Assembly (NCBI GenBank): GCA_031291295.1
Contig: JARLJI010000116.1
Span: 186,001-250,000, forward strand
Origin: Rhodoferax sp.
Lineage (GTDB): Bacteria; Pseudomonadota; Gammaproteobacteria; Burkholderiales; Burkholderiaceae_C
Direction: 5' to 3'
DNA length: 64,000 bases
Shown here: in pieces, positions 9,188 through 22,679 of the stretch
Layout: the number at the start of each line of letters is the position of its first letter
Numbering within the stretch: the first letter of the stretch is position 1
Position numbers and translations under genes: made by a program
Notes under the pieces: generated by a model
Told to the model about the DNA's origin: nothing
What the model saw: the letters and a program-made list of their open reading frames with translations, nothing else
Database searches by the model: none

Positions 9188-9592
9188 TCAGACCATGTCT
9201 TCGATGATCAGCGGGCGGTATTTCTGCGCATAGGAAAAGGGCACGCTGCGCACCGTTTCCATGATCCGCGGGGTATCCTTTTCGGATGGCACGTGGATCA
9301 TGACCGCGCAGTGCCCCTGCCGCGCGAATTTTTCGTATTCGCGCACCGTGTCGCTCTCGGACCCTGCCGAGGGCAGCGGGTTGGTGTCGTCGCGCACGGT
9401 CTTGCGGATCTGCCCGAGGATGACCTCGGGCGTGAGCAGCATGACTTCGCGGCCGCTGTAGCCGCTCGCGCGCAGATTGCGGTCGAGCGTTTCAGCATCC
9501 TCGAGTTTGGGCAGCATGACGAACAGGTAGCCGGTGGGGTAGAACACTCCGCGCATCGTCAGCATGCTCGATTCCAGTGAAAACGGCTTCAT
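9188..9592 (-). CDS. Conserved hypothetical protein (134 aa)
   Basis: I do not recognise the family. The chosen start (MKPFSLESS) has an AGGAGA ribosome-binding site a few bases upstream; a further in-frame ATG seven codons earlier is less likely. The protein has no signal peptide or membrane segment. It has two similar beta-alpha blocks, one early (GYLFVMLPKLEDAETLDRNL) and one late (CAVMIHVPSEKDTPRIMETV), separated by a charged linker. The pattern recalls small stress proteins that bind ligands with a ferredoxin-like fold, but this is only a visual impression. It is a single gene, convergent with spoVR and 81 bp upstream of the GntR gene's stop. Confidence 0.6.
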   Translation of the reverse strand: MKPFSLESSMLTMRGVFYPTGYLFVMLPKLEDAETLDRNLRASGYSGREVMLLTPEVILGQIRKTVRDDTNPLPSAGSESDTVREYEKFARQGHCAVMIHVPSEKDTPRIMETVRSVPFSYAQKYRPLIIEDMV

Positions 9593-9673
9593 GGCATCTC
9601 CTTTCGGCTGCATTGAACGCTCTCAAATGCTACCCGTTTCATCTGGAACCTGCACCTGCGAAATTCAAAAATG

Positions 9674-10321
9674 TCAGGCCGCCGCTTCCAGCCCGTTTTT
9701 GAAATGCTCGTGCATGCGCTGCATGGCCGCCGCGCTGTCGCGGGCGACCAGCGCGGCCATGATGGCGCGGTGCTCGCGCAGGGACTCCTCGATCCGGCCG
9801 GACTTGAGCAGCGAGTTGTGCCGGTTCAGCTTCATGACCTTGCGCAGGTCGGCCACCATCTGGTCGCGCCAGCGGTTGTTGGCCACGGCCAGCAGTTGCA
9901 TGTGAAAGCGCTCGTTGATGGCAAAGAACCGCACGCGGTCTTCGCTGCCGGGCACGGCGGCGGCCTCAAGTTCCTGGTGCAGGGCCTGCAGTTCGCGCAA
10001 CTGCGCGTCGGTGGCCTCAGTCGCCACCACGCCGGCCGCGTCGGCTTCCAGCAGGCCAAGCAGGTGGTACACATCGGTCAGGTCGCGCTCGGACACCTCG
10101 GTCACGTAGGCGCCGCGCCGCACCTTCATGGTCACCAGACCCTCCGCGGCCAGCACCTTGAGCGCCTCGCGCAGCGGCGTGCGGCTGATGCCGTATTGCT
10201 CGGCCAGCTTGAGCTCGTCAATCCAGCTGCCGGGCTCCAGCTCGCGGCTGAAAATGCGCTGGCGCAGGAGTTCGGCCACTTCTTCGTAGAGTGCGCGTGG
10301 GGAAAGAGAGGCGGCTACCAT
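9674..10321 (-). CDS. GntR-family (FadR subfamily) transcriptional regulator
   Basis: This 215-aa protein has an N-terminal winged helix (LYEEVAELLRQRIFSRELEPG, then QYGISRTPLREALKVLAAEGL, the recognition helix region) and a C-terminal FCD ligand-binding helical domain with FFAINERFHMQLL and EHRAIMAAL, carrying the metal-binding Asp/His pattern. The start at 10321 fits the family's usual N-terminus; the open frame runs further upstream without homology. It is divergent from the methylmalonyl-CoA mutase gene with 109 bp between them, so it probably represses the propionate operon and itself, with an acyl-CoA or organic acid as likely effector (inference). Confidence 0.9.
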   Translation of the reverse strand: MVAASLSPRALYEEVAELLRQRIFSRELEPGSWIDELKLAEQYGISRTPLREALKVLAAEGLVTMKVRRGAYVTEVSERDLTDVYHLLGLLEADAAGVVATEATDAQLRELQALHQELEAAAVPGSEDRVRFFAINERFHMQLLAVANNRWRDQMVADLRKVMKLNRHNSLLKSGRIEESLREHRAIMAALVARDSAAAMQRMHEHFKNGLEAAA

Positions 10322-10353
10322 GCGGCGAATTGTAGACTCAAACCAGTATTTTG

Positions 10354-10371
10354 CATAAATAATTATAAATG
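10354..10371. promoter_or_regulatory. Candidate GntR operator
   Basis: An 18-bp near-palindrome (7 of 9 pairs match, CAT..ATAATTAT..ATG pattern) lies in the AT-rich spacer between the GntR gene and the mutase gene. Position and symmetry suit a dimeric regulator. It is not proven, and the AT-richness alone could produce it. Confidence 0.35.
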
Positions 10372-10430
10372 ATGTAAACTCGCGATCAAACAAAAAACGA
10401 CAATACAACGACCACTGAACGAGCCGCGCC

Positions 10431-12583
<2,153 letters not shown>

Positions 12584-12587
<4 letters not shown>

Positions 12588-13606
12588 GCCAGAGTGCACT
12601 GGTGGACGCAGTGCTGTATGGCGGGGCCAGCGTACAGCGCCGCGCCATCGCCAAGGCCATCACCCTGCTGGAATCTACCCGCGGCGACCACCGCGCGCAG
12701 GCCGACGAATTGCTGACGGCGCTGCTGCCGCACACCGGCAAGGCGTTCCGTCTGGGCATCAGCGGCGTGCCGGGTGTCGGCAAATCCACCTTCATCGAAG
12801 TGCTCGGCCTGTACCTGATCGAACAAGGCCACCGCGTCGCCGTGCTCACCATCGATCCGTCGTCCACGGTGTCGGGTGGCTCCATCCTGGGTGACAAGAC
12901 CCGCATGGAAAAGCTCTCGATGCATGAGTGCGCCTATATCCGCCCGAGCCCTTCCAGCGGCACGCTGGGCGGTGTGGCCGAGAAAACGCGCGAGGCCATG
13001 CTGGTGTGCGAGGCCGCGGGCTACGACGTGGTTATCGTCGAGACCGTGGGCGTCGGGCAAAGCGAGACGGCGGTGGCCAGCATGACCGACATGTTCGTGC
13101 TGATGCAACTGCCCAACGCCGGCGACGATTTGCAGGCCATCAAGAAGGGCGTGATGGAACTGGCCGACCTGGTAGTCATCAACAAGGCCGATCTGGATGC
13201 CGATGCCGCGCGTCGCGCGCAGGCGCAAATCATGTCGGCGATGCGCCTGTTTGGCTTGGTGAACCATGCGATGGGGCACTCCTCGGCTTCGAGTCCCGAC
13301 AAGCTGTGGCATCCCCAGGTGATCCAGCTCAGCGCGCTGCACGGCAAGGGCGTGGCCGAGTTTTGGGTGGCGGTGACGCAGTACCGGGCGTTGCAGGGCG
13401 CGAACGGACAGCTGGCGGCGCGCCGGCAACATCAGGCGCTGTCATGGATGTGGGAGCGCATCGATGCGGGGCTGAAGCAGGCGTTCCGCCAGCATCCGCA
13501 GGTGCGCGAGCTGCTGCCCCAATTGACCCGCGAGGTGGCCGAAGGCCGGCTGGCCGCCTCCACTGCAGCACGAAATCTGCTCGAAGCCCATGACAGACGG
13601 GCGTAA
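12584..13606 (+). CDS. meaB: MeaB/ArgK-family GTPase, methylmalonyl-CoA mutase chaperone
   Basis: This 340-aa G3E GTPase protects and reloads the mutase with adenosylcobalamin. Walker [10 protein letters not shown] is near residues 61-69. [18 protein letters not shown] and [11 protein letters not shown] are family signatures, [10 protein letters not shown] is the switch region, and NKAD gives guanine specificity. The start is a GTG that overlaps the mutase stop (GTGA); it gives the expected N-terminal length and coupled translation. The final codons (LLEAHDRRA) and the stop lie inside a stretch resembling the type-1 repeat, so the C-terminus may have been altered by it. Confidence 0.93.
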
Positions 13607-13629
13607 CCAGCTATTAATATTGAAGCAAC
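13573..13629 (+). repeat. Type-1 repeat-like stretch spanning the meaB stop
   Basis: By hand count, 35 of 57 ungapped positions match the copy inside pccA (16815-16871), and the tail (GCTATTAAT..TG.AGCAAC) closely matches both the pccA and the intergenic 33371 copies. It covers the last 11 codons of meaB, its stop and 23 bp of spacer. Confidence 0.5.
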
Positions 13630-13643
13630 GACGAAAACTGACC

Positions 13644-15176
13644 ATGCAAAACATCCTCGAACAACTCGAAGCCAAGCGCGAACTCGCGCGCCTGGGCGGT
13701 GGACAAAAACGCATTGATTCGCAGCACAAGAAGGGCAAGCTCACGGCGCGCGAGCGGCTGGAACTGCTGCTTGACGAGGGCACGTTCGAGGAATGGGACA
13801 TGTTCGTCGAGCACCGCTGCACCGACTTCGGCATGGAAAACAACAAGATTCCGGGCGACGGCGTGGTCACCGGCTACGGCATGATCAACGGCCGCCTGGT
13901 GTTCGTCTTCAGCCAGGACTTCACCGTGTTCGGCGGCGCGCTGTCCGAGGCCCATGCCGAAAAGATCTGCAAGGTGATGGACCAGGCCATGAAGGTCGGC
14001 GCGCCGGTGATCGGCCTGAACGACTCGGGCGGCGCGCGCATCCAGGAAGGCGTGGCCTCGCTCGGCGGCTACGCCGACGTGTTCCAGCGCAATGTGATGG
14101 CCAGCGGCGTGGTGCCGCAAATCAGCATGATCATGGGGCCCTGTGCGGGTGGCGCCGTGTACTCGCCGGCCATGACCGACTTCATTTTCATGGTCAAGGA
14201 CAGCTCGTACATGTTCGTCACCGGCCCCGAGGTGGTCAAGACCGTGACGCACGAGGAAGTCACGGCCGAAGAGCTGGGGGGCGCGATCTCGCACACCACC
14301 AAGAGCGGGGTGGCCGACCTCGCGTTCGAGAACGACGTGGAGGCGCTGTTGATGCTGCGCCGCCTGTACAACTACCTGCCGCTGAACAACCGCGAAAAGG
14401 CCCCGGTGCGCCTGAGCGGCGACCCGGCGGACCGCATGGAGGTCTCGCTCGACACGCTGGTGCCCGACAACCCGAACAAGCCCTACGACATGAAGGAGCT
14501 GATCACCAAGACGGTGGACGATGGTGATTTTTTCGAGCTGCAGCCCGAGTATGCGAAGAACATCCTTATCGGCTTTGGCCGCATGGAAGGCCAGACGGTG
14601 GGCATCGTGGCGAATCAGCCGCTGGTGCTGGCGGGCTGCCTGGACATCAAGAGCTCGATCAAGGCCGCGCGCTTTGTGCGCTTTTGCGATGCCTTCAACA
14701 TTCCCGTGGTCACGTTTGTCGATGTGCCGGGCTTCATGCCGGGCACGTCGCAGGAGTACGGCGGCATCATCAAGCATGGCGCCAAGCTGCTGTTTGCCTA
14801 CGCCGAATGCACGGTGCCGAAGATCACGGTGATCACGCGCAAGGCCTACGGCGGCGCCTACGACGTGATGAGCTCCAAGCACCTGCGCGGCGACGTCAAC
14901 TTCGCCTGGCCCAACGCCGAAATCGCGGTAATGGGCGCCAAGGGCGCGGTGGAAATCATCTTTCGCGAGGACAAGAACGACCCGGCCAAGCTGGCGGCCA
15001 AGGAGGCCGAGTACAAGGCGCGCTTTGCCAACCCCTTCGTGGCCGGCGCGCGCGGCTTCATCGACGATGTGATCCTGCCGCACGAGACGCGCAAGCGCAT
15101 TTGCCGCAGCCTGGTGATGCTGCGCGAGAAGAAGATTGAGAACCCGTGGCGCAAGCACGGCAATATTCCGCTGTGA
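13644..15176 (+). CDS. pccB: Propionyl-CoA carboxylase beta (carboxyltransferase) subunit
   Basis: This 510-aa carboxyltransferase transfers CO2 from carboxybiotin to propionyl-CoA. It has two crotonase-like halves. The N half has [14 protein letters not shown] and [16 protein letters not shown] (acyl-CoA oxyanion hole), and the C half has [23 protein letters not shown] and [13 protein letters not shown]. It begins [20 protein letters not shown]; an upstream in-frame extension lacks homology. The presence of pccA and the mutase in the same operon points to propionyl-CoA rather than acetyl-CoA or methylcrotonyl-CoA as substrate. Confidence 0.95.
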   Translation: MQNILEQLEAKRELARLGGGQKRIDSQHKKGKLTARERLELLLDEGTFEEWDMFVEHRCTDFGMENNKIPGDGVVTGYGMINGRLVFVFSQDFTVFGGALSEAHAEKICKVMDQAMKVGAPVIGLNDSGGARIQEGVASLGGYADVFQRNVMASGVVPQISMIMGPCAGGAVYSPAMTDFIFMVKDSSYMFVTGPEVVKTVTHEEVTAEELGGAISHTTKSGVADLAFENDVEALLMLRRLYNYLPLNNREKAPVRLSGDPADRMEVSLDTLVPDNPNKPYDMKELITKTVDDGDFFELQPEYAKNILIGFGRMEGQTVGIVANQPLVLAGCLDIKSSIKAARFVRFCDAFNIPVVTFVDVPGFMPGTSQEYGGIIKHGAKLLFAYAECTVPKITVITRKAYGGAYDVMSSKHLRGDVNFAWPNAEIAVMGAKGAVEIIFREDKNDPAKLAAKEAEYKARFANPFVAGARGFIDDVILPHETRKRICRSLVMLREKKIENPWRKHGNIPL

Positions 15177-15183
15177 GACCCGT

Positions 15184-15210
15184 CGTCGTTCCCGCCTGCG
15201 CGGGAATGAC
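15184..15210. repeat. REP-like hairpin between pccB and pccA
   Basis: TTCCCGC and GCGGGAA form a perfect 7-bp stem with a 4-nt loop, in a 54-bp spacer. The sequence resembles the widely scattered bacterial palindromes of the form TCATTCCCGC..GCGGGAATGA. It may stabilise or attenuate the polycistronic mRNA. Confidence 0.6.
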
Positions 15211-15230
15211 AGTAATTTGGAGTAGAAACA

Positions 15231-17279
<2,049 letters not shown>

Positions 17280-17310
17280 GCGCATGCATGAACGCAAATT
17301 GGGAGTTCAC

Positions 17311-17796
17311 ATGAGTCAGCGTCCCTTCAAAGTCCTCGGCATCCAGCAAATCGCCATCGGCGGCCCCAGCAAGGAGCGCCTGTGCACCCTGTGGGTCGAC
17401 ATGTTCGGCCTGGAAATCACGGGCAATTTTGTCTCGGAGCGCGAGAACGTGGATGAAGACATCTGCGCCATGGGCACGGGCCCGTTCAAGGTCGAGGTCG
17501 ACCTGATGCAGCCGCTCGACCCCGACAAAAAACCGGCCGTCCACAGCACGCCGCTCAACCATGTCGGGCTCTGGATCGACGACCTGCCCGGCGCCGTGCA
17601 GTGGCTCTCCAGCAAGGGTGTGCGCTTTGCGCCCGGCGGCATCCGCAAGGGCGCGGCGGGGTTCGACATCTGCTTCGTCCACCCCAAAGGCAGTGATGAG
17701 CTGCCGATTGGCGGCGAAGGGGTTCTGATCGAGCTGGTGCAGGCACCGCCCGAGGTGGTCAGCGCTTTTGCCCGGCTGGCACAGGCAGCACCCTGA
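17311..17796 (+). CDS. VOC-family protein, probable methylmalonyl-CoA epimerase
   Basis: This 161-aa protein has two beta-alpha-beta-beta-beta modules. Its context at the end of the pcc/mutase operon and the C-terminal pattern [18 protein letters not shown] resemble methylmalonyl-CoA epimerase, which is needed to convert the (S)-methylmalonyl-CoA made by the carboxylase to the (R)-form used by the mutase. [10 protein letters not shown] and LIEL would supply metal-binding His and Glu. At the usual first metal-ligand position (H in HIGIAV) this protein has Q (IQQIAIGG), so the assignment is tentative. The ATG at 17311 has a GGGAG ribosome-binding site; the upstream in-frame ATG overlaps pccA and is less likely. 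Confidence 0.65.
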   Translation: MSQRPFKVLGIQQIAIGGPSKERLCTLWVDMFGLEITGNFVSERENVDEDICAMGTGPFKVEVDLMQPLDPDKKPAVHSTPLNHVGLWIDDLPGAVQWLSSKGVRFAPGGIRKGAAGFDICFVHPKGSDELPIGGEGVLIELVQAPPEVVSAFARLAQAAP

Positions 17797-17885
17797 GCGT
17801 TTGACGTGTAAAGACCACGCTGCGGGATTCACCCGAGAACACTTTCAGGGCTGCGAGGCTTAGACTGTTATTACTAGTCACCATT

Positions 17886-17898
17886 TGTGCAGTGCACA
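17886..17898. promoter_or_regulatory. 13-bp palindrome upstream of the kor operon
   Basis: A perfect TGTGCAGTGCACA palindrome lies 19 bp before the TTG start of the flavoprotein gene, in the 121-bp spacer after the VOC gene. It could be an operator; no protein is known for it. Confidence 0.3.
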
Positions 17899-17917
17899 CC
17901 AGGGCAAGGAGACAGTT

Positions 17918-19774
17918 TTGCAGCCTACCGATATCGCGAATCCGTCCTATTTCCACAAGGTCGTCGATTGTCAATGGGCCTGTCCGGCCCACACCCCCGT
18001 CCCTGAATACATCCGGCTGATCGGCCAGGGTCGCTACAGCGACGCCTACATGGTCAACTGGGTCTCCAACGTGTTCCCCGGCATCCTGGGGCGCACCTGC
18101 GACCGGCCGTGCGAACCCGCTTGCCGGCGCGGCCGGGTGGAGGAGGCCAACGCGGCCACGCCCGAGCCGGTGGCGATCTGCCGGCTCAAGCGGGTGGCGG
18201 CCGACAACAAGGACGACGTGCGCGACCGCATGCCGATCCCGGTGGCGCCCGAGCTGCGCCGCAAGGGCAAGCGCATCGCCTGCATCGGTGCCGGGCCGGC
18301 CTCACTCACCGTGGCGCGCGACCTCGCGCCGCAGGGCTACCAGGTGACGGTGTTCGATACTGAGGCCAAGGCCGGCGGCTTCATCCGCACGCAGATTCCG
18401 CGCTTTCGCCTGCCCGAGTCGGTGATCGACGAGGAGACCGGTTACGTGCTGAATCTGGGCGTGGAATTCCGCAGCAGCCAGCGCATAGCCTCCATGCGCG
18501 AACTGCTGGCGCAGGGCTTTGACGCGGTGTTCGTGGGCTGCGGCGCGCCGCGCGGGCGTGACCTGGAGCTGCCCGGACGCACCGAGGCCACGGAGCACAT
18601 TCACATCGGCATCGACTGGCTGGCCTCGGTCTCGTTCGGGCACGTCACCAGCATCGGCAAGCGCGTCATCGTGCTGGGCGGCGGCAACACCGCGATGGAC
18701 TGCTGCCGTTCGGCGCGCCGCCTCGGCGGCGAAGACGTGAAGGTGATCGTGCGCAGCGGCTTCGAGGAAATGAAGGCATCGCCCTGGGAGAAGGAAGACG
18801 CGATGCACGAGGGCATTCCCATCATCAACTTCCACGTGCCCAAGGCCTTCGTGCACGAAGGCGGCAAGCTCACGGGCATGATTTTCGAGGTGGTCAAGGC
18901 GGTGCGCGACGACAAGGGCCGGCGCCAGCTGGTGCCCACCGGCGAGCCCGACGCGCTCGTTCCCTGCGACGACGTGCTGATCGCCGTGGGGCAGGAAAAT
19001 TCGTTTCCGTGGATCGAGCGCGACTGTGACATCGCCTTCGACGAGTGGGGCCTGCCGGTGCTCGACAAGCAGACATTCCAGTCCAGCCTCCCACACGTGT
19101 TCTTCGGCGGCGACGCGGCGTTCGGGCCGAAGAACATCATCACCGCGGTGGCGCACGGGCACGAGGCGGCGGTGTCCATCGACCGGCTGCTGCACGGCGA
19201 GGACATCCGCCAGCGGCCCTCGCCGCACGTGAACCTGCTGTCACAGAAGATGGGCATCCACGAATGGAGTTACGACAACGCGATCTCGGGCGATACGCGC
19301 TTCAAGGTGCCGTGGGCCAAGGCCGAGAAGGCGCTGGCCAACATCCGCGTGGAGGTGGAACTGGGCTTCGACGCCGCCACCGCCTTCAAGGAGGCCGAGC
19401 GCTGCCTGAACTGCGACGTGCAGACGGTGTTTACCGACGGCAGCTGCATCGAGTGTGACGCCTGTGTGGACATCTGCCCCATGGACTGCATCACCTTCAC
19501 CGACAACGGCGAGGAGGACGATCTGCGCACGCGGCTCAAGGCGCCTGCCGTAAATACCACGCAGGACCTGTATGTGTCGGGGCTGCTGAAAACCGGCCGG
19601 GTCATGGTCAAGGACGAGGACGTCTGTCTGCACTGCGGCCTGTGCGCCGAGCGCTGTCCCACGGGCGCCTGGGACATGCAGAAGTACCTGCTCATGGAAA
19701 CTTACGCGGGCGAACGCTCGCGTGACCGCAAGACCGCGAAGACCCCCGCAAGGCGGATGGAGGAAAAGGCATGA
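17918..19774 (+). CDS. korC: FAD/NAD(P) oxidoreductase with 4Fe-4S clusters, partner of the 2-oxoacid:ferredoxin oxidoreductase
   Basis: This 618-aa protein resembles the small subunit of glutamate synthase. An N-terminal Cys-rich cluster region (CQWACPAHTPVPEY, then CDRPCEPACRRG) is followed by an FAD Rossmann motif (IGAGPASL), an NAD(P) motif (GGGNTAMDCCRSARR) and GDAAFGPKNIITAVAHG. The C-terminal part adds a ferredoxin-like pair, CIECDACVDICPMDC and CLHCGLCAERCPTGA, for two 4Fe-4S clusters. It probably passes electrons between NAD(P)H and the KorAB clusters. The start is a TTG with AAGGAGA 5 bp upstream; no ATG is suitably placed. The stop overlaps the next start (ATGA). Confidence 0.85.
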   Translation: MQPTDIANPSYFHKVVDCQWACPAHTPVPEYIRLIGQGRYSDAYMVNWVSNVFPGILGRTCDRPCEPACRRGRVEEANAATPEPVAICRLKRVAADNKDDVRDRMPIPVAPELRRKGKRIACIGAGPASLTVARDLAPQGYQVTVFDTEAKAGGFIRTQIPRFRLPESVIDEETGYVLNLGVEFRSSQRIASMRELLAQGFDAVFVGCGAPRGRDLELPGRTEATEHIHIGIDWLASVSFGHVTSIGKRVIVLGGGNTAMDCCRSARRLGGEDVKVIVRSGFEEMKASPWEKEDAMHEGIPIINFHVPKAFVHEGGKLTGMIFEVVKAVRDDKGRRQLVPTGEPDALVPCDDVLIAVGQENSFPWIERDCDIAFDEWGLPVLDKQTFQSSLPHVFFGGDAAFGPKNIITAVAHGHEAAVSIDRLLHGEDIRQRPSPHVNLLSQKMGIHEWSYDNAISGDTRFKVPWAKAEKALANIRVEVELGFDAATAFKEAERCLNCDVQTVFTDGSCIECDACVDICPMDCITFTDNGEEDDLRTRLKAPAVNTTQDLYVSGLLKTGRVMVKDEDVCLHCGLCAERCPTGAWDMQKYLLMETYAGERSRDRKTAKTPARRMEEKA

Positions 19775-21627
19775 AGCGCATCGAATCGGTGAACGACTTT
19801 GTCGTCAAGTTCGCCAACGTCAACGGCTCGGGCTCGGCCTCGGCCAACGAGCTATTCGCCAAGGCCATTTTGCGCATGGGCGTGCCGGTCAGCCCGCGCA
19901 ACATCTTCCCGAGCAACATCCAGGGCCTGCCCACCTGGTACGAGGCGCGCGTGTGCGAAAAAGGCTACCTCGGCCGGCGCGGCGGCGTGGACATGATGGT
20001 GGCAATGAACCCGCAAACCTGGGACACCGACGTGGCCGAGGTCGACCCTGGCGGCTACCTGTTCTACGACAGCACGCGACAATTGCCGCCCTCGAGCTTT
20101 CGTGAAGACCTGCACGTGATCGGAATGCCGCTCACGGCCATCTGCAACGCCACCTACGAGGACGCCCGCCAGCGCCAGCTGTTCAAGAACATTCTGTACG
20201 TGGGTGCGCTGTCGATGCTGCTCGGGATTGACGCGCAGGCCATCGAGACATTGTTTTCCGAGCAGTACCGCGGCAAGGAACGGCTGCTCGAGTCCAACGT
20301 GCGCGCGCTGCACGCGGGGCGTGAGTTTGCGCGCGACCACCTGGACCCGATCGGACTGCAGGTGCGTGCCTCCAAGAAAGTCGGCGAACGCATCTTCGTG
20401 GATGGCAACAGCGCCGCGGCCCTGGGCTGCGTATACGGCGGCGCCACGGTGGCAGCCTGGTACCCGATCACGCCATCGTCCTCCGTGGCCGAGGCGTTCC
20501 AGAAGTACTGCAGCAAGCTGCGCGTGGACCCGTCCACCGGCATGAACAAGTTCGCCATCGTGCAGGCCGAGGATGAGATCGCCTCCATCGGCATGGTGGT
20601 GGGGGCCGGATGGAACGGCGCGCGCGCCTTCACCGCGACCTCGGGGCCGGGCGTGTCGCTGATGACCGAGTTCATCGGCCTGGCGTATTTCGCCGAGATC
20701 CCGGTCACCATCATCAACGTGCAGCGCGGCGGGCCGTCCACCGGCATGCCCACCCGCACGCAGCAGGCCGATCTTCTGTCGTGTGCCTACGCCTCGCACG
20801 GCGACACCAAGCACGTGCTGCTGTTTCCGGAAGACCCGCACGAATGTTTCGAGCACGCGGCCGCCGCGCTGGACCTGGCGGACCGGCTGCAGACGCCGGT
20901 GTTCCTGATGACCGACCTGGACATCGGCATGAACCAGCGCCTGTGCGAGCCGTTCGAGTGGGACGACACGCGCCAGTACGACCGCGGCAAGGTGATGACC
21001 GCTGAAGAGCTGGAGGCGGGCAAGGATTTTGGCCGCTACAAGGATGTGGACGGCGACGGCATTCCCTGGCGCACGCTGCCCGGCACGCATCCGACCCGGG
21101 GCAGCTACTTCACGCGCGGCACCACACGCGACGCGTACGCCCGTTATTCCGAGCGCGGGCCGGACTACGTTTACAACGTGCAGCGCCTGCTCAAGAAGTT
21201 CGAGACCGCTGCCACGCTGGTGCCGCAACCCATGCTGCGCAAGGCGGCGCGCAAGACGCGGCTCGGCGTGATTTACTTCGGCTCCACCTCGCCCGCGATG
21301 AACGAGGCGCTGGACGCGCTGACGCAGGCCGGTATCCACCTGGACGCGCTGCGCCTGCGCGCCTTCCCGTTTCCCGAGAGCGTGGCGCAGTTCCTGGCCG
21401 AGCACGAGGCCGTGTTCGTGGTCGAGCAGAACCGCGACGCCCAGATGCGCAGCCTGCTGGTGAATGAGCTGGAGGTGGACCCATCGCGCCTGGTGCGCGT
21501 GCTGCATTACGACGGCACGCCGATCACGGCGCGCTTTATCACCGAAGCCATCACCGACCACGTGCACGCCGAGGCGAGCACGCCCAAGCGCAAAGCGCGA
21601 AGTACCGTCCAGGAGCAAGCCGTATGA
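19771..21627 (+). CDS. korA: 2-oxoacid:ferredoxin oxidoreductase, fused gamma-alpha subunit
   Basis: This 618-aa protein has an N-terminal gamma domain (residues 1-190; GSGSASANELFAKA and NIFPSNIQGLPTWYE) and an alpha/pyrimidine-binding domain with WYPITPSSSVAEAF, IVQAEDEIASIGMV, ATSGPGVSLMTEF and the conserved QRGGPSTGMPTRTQQADL. The family oxidatively decarboxylates 2-oxoacids to acyl-CoA while reducing ferredoxin. This subgroup in betaproteobacteria is usually called 2-oxoglutarate:ferredoxin oxidoreductase; the exact substrate is inferred. It overlaps both neighbours by four bases, indicating a translationally coupled three-gene unit. Confidence 0.88.
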   Translation: MKRIESVNDFVVKFANVNGSGSASANELFAKAILRMGVPVSPRNIFPSNIQGLPTWYEARVCEKGYLGRRGGVDMMVAMNPQTWDTDVAEVDPGGYLFYDSTRQLPPSSFREDLHVIGMPLTAICNATYEDARQRQLFKNILYVGALSMLLGIDAQAIETLFSEQYRGKERLLESNVRALHAGREFARDHLDPIGLQVRASKKVGERIFVDGNSAAALGCVYGGATVAAWYPITPSSSVAEAFQKYCSKLRVDPSTGMNKFAIVQAEDEIASIGMVVGAGWNGARAFTATSGPGVSLMTEFIGLAYFAEIPVTIINVQRGGPSTGMPTRTQQADLLSCAYASHGDTKHVLLFPEDPHECFEHAAAALDLADRLQTPVFLMTDLDIGMNQRLCEPFEWDDTRQYDRGKVMTAEELEAGKDFGRYKDVDGDGIPWRTLPGTHPTRGSYFTRGTTRDAYARYSERGPDYVYNVQRLLKKFETAATLVPQPMLRKAARKTRLGVIYFGSTSPAMNEALDALTQAGIHLDALRLRAFPFPESVAQFLAEHEAVFVVEQNRDAQMRSLLVNELEVDPSRLVRVLHYDGTPITARFITEAITDHVHAEASTPKRKARSTVQEQAV

Positions 21628-22679
21628 CCTACCTTGCCAAACCCCGCCTGCACCATCCCGCGTTGCAGACCAACAAGGTCGGCTACACCCGGCGCGACTA
21701 CGAAGGCAAGGTTTCCACGCTGTGCGCGGGCTGTGGCCACGACTCCATCTCGGCAGCCATCATCCAGGCCTGCTGGGAGCTCGACATCGAGCCGCACCGC
21801 GTGGCCAAGCTCTCGGGCATCGGCTGCAGCTCCAAGACGCCGGACTATTTTCTGGGCGCCTCGCATGGCTTCAACACCGTGCACGGGCGCATGCCTTCGG
21901 TGCTGACCGGCGCCAACCTGGCCAACCGTGACCTGCTGTACCTGGGCGTCTCGGGCGATGGCGACTCGGCCTCGATCGGCCTGGGCCAGTTTGCCCATGC
22001 CATGCGGCGTGGCGTGAACATGGTCTACATCGTCGAAAACAACGGCGTGTACGGTTTGACCAAAGGGCAGTTTTCGGCCACCGCCGATCGCGGCTCGAAA
22101 AGCAAGAAGGGCGCGATCAACCGCGACAGCCCCGTCGATTTGGTCGGCATGGCACTGCAGCTCGGGGCCACCTACGTGGCGCGCAGCTTCTCGGGCGACA
22201 AGGCGCAACTGGTGCCACTGATCAAGGGCGCCATCGGCCACGGCGGCGCAGCCTTCATCGACGTCATCAGCCCCTGCGTGGCGTTCAACAACCACGCGGG
22301 CAGCACCAAGAGCTACGACTATGTGCGCGAGCATAACGAGGCCGTGAACCGCATCGACTTCATCACGCCGCGCAGCGAAATCACCACCGACTACGCGCCG
22401 GGCGAGGTGGTGGAGGTGCTGCAGCACGACGGCATGCTGCTTCGCCTGCGCAAGCTGCACGAGGGCTACGACCCGACCGACCGGCTGGCTGCGATGAACC
22501 ATGTGCAGATGCACCAGGCGCGCGGCGAGGTGGTGACGGGCCTGCTGTATGTGGACCCCGACGCCAGCGATCTGCACCAGGCGCTCAACACCAGCGCCAA
22601 ACCGCTGAATGTGCTGGGCCGCGAGGAGCTGTGCCCGGGCGCCCAGGCGCTGGCTGGCCTGAACGCGGCGCTGCGCTAG
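21624..22679 (+). CDS. korB: 2-oxoacid:ferredoxin oxidoreductase beta subunit
   Basis: This 351-aa beta subunit binds thiamine diphosphate through the GDG..NN motif (SGDGDSASIG ... ENNGVYGLTKGQ). LCAGCGHDSIS provides two of the cysteines for the proximal 4Fe-4S cluster and SGIGCSSKTPDYF another. It completes the kor unit. The stop overlaps tail-to-tail by four bases with the stop of the RnfB-like gene on the other strand, so the two transcripts collide without any spacer. Confidence 0.9.
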   Translation: MTYLAKPRLHHPALQTNKVGYTRRDYEGKVSTLCAGCGHDSISAAIIQACWELDIEPHRVAKLSGIGCSSKTPDYFLGASHGFNTVHGRMPSVLTGANLANRDLLYLGVSGDGDSASIGLGQFAHAMRRGVNMVYIVENNGVYGLTKGQFSATADRGSKSKKGAINRDSPVDLVGMALQLGATYVARSFSGDKAQLVPLIKGAIGHGGAAFIDVISPCVAFNNHAGSTKSYDYVREHNEAVNRIDFITPRSEITTDYAPGEVVEVLQHDGMLLRLRKLHEGYDPTDRLAAMNHVQMHQARGEVVTGLLYVDPDASDLHQALNTSAKPLNVLGREELCPGAQALAGLNAALR

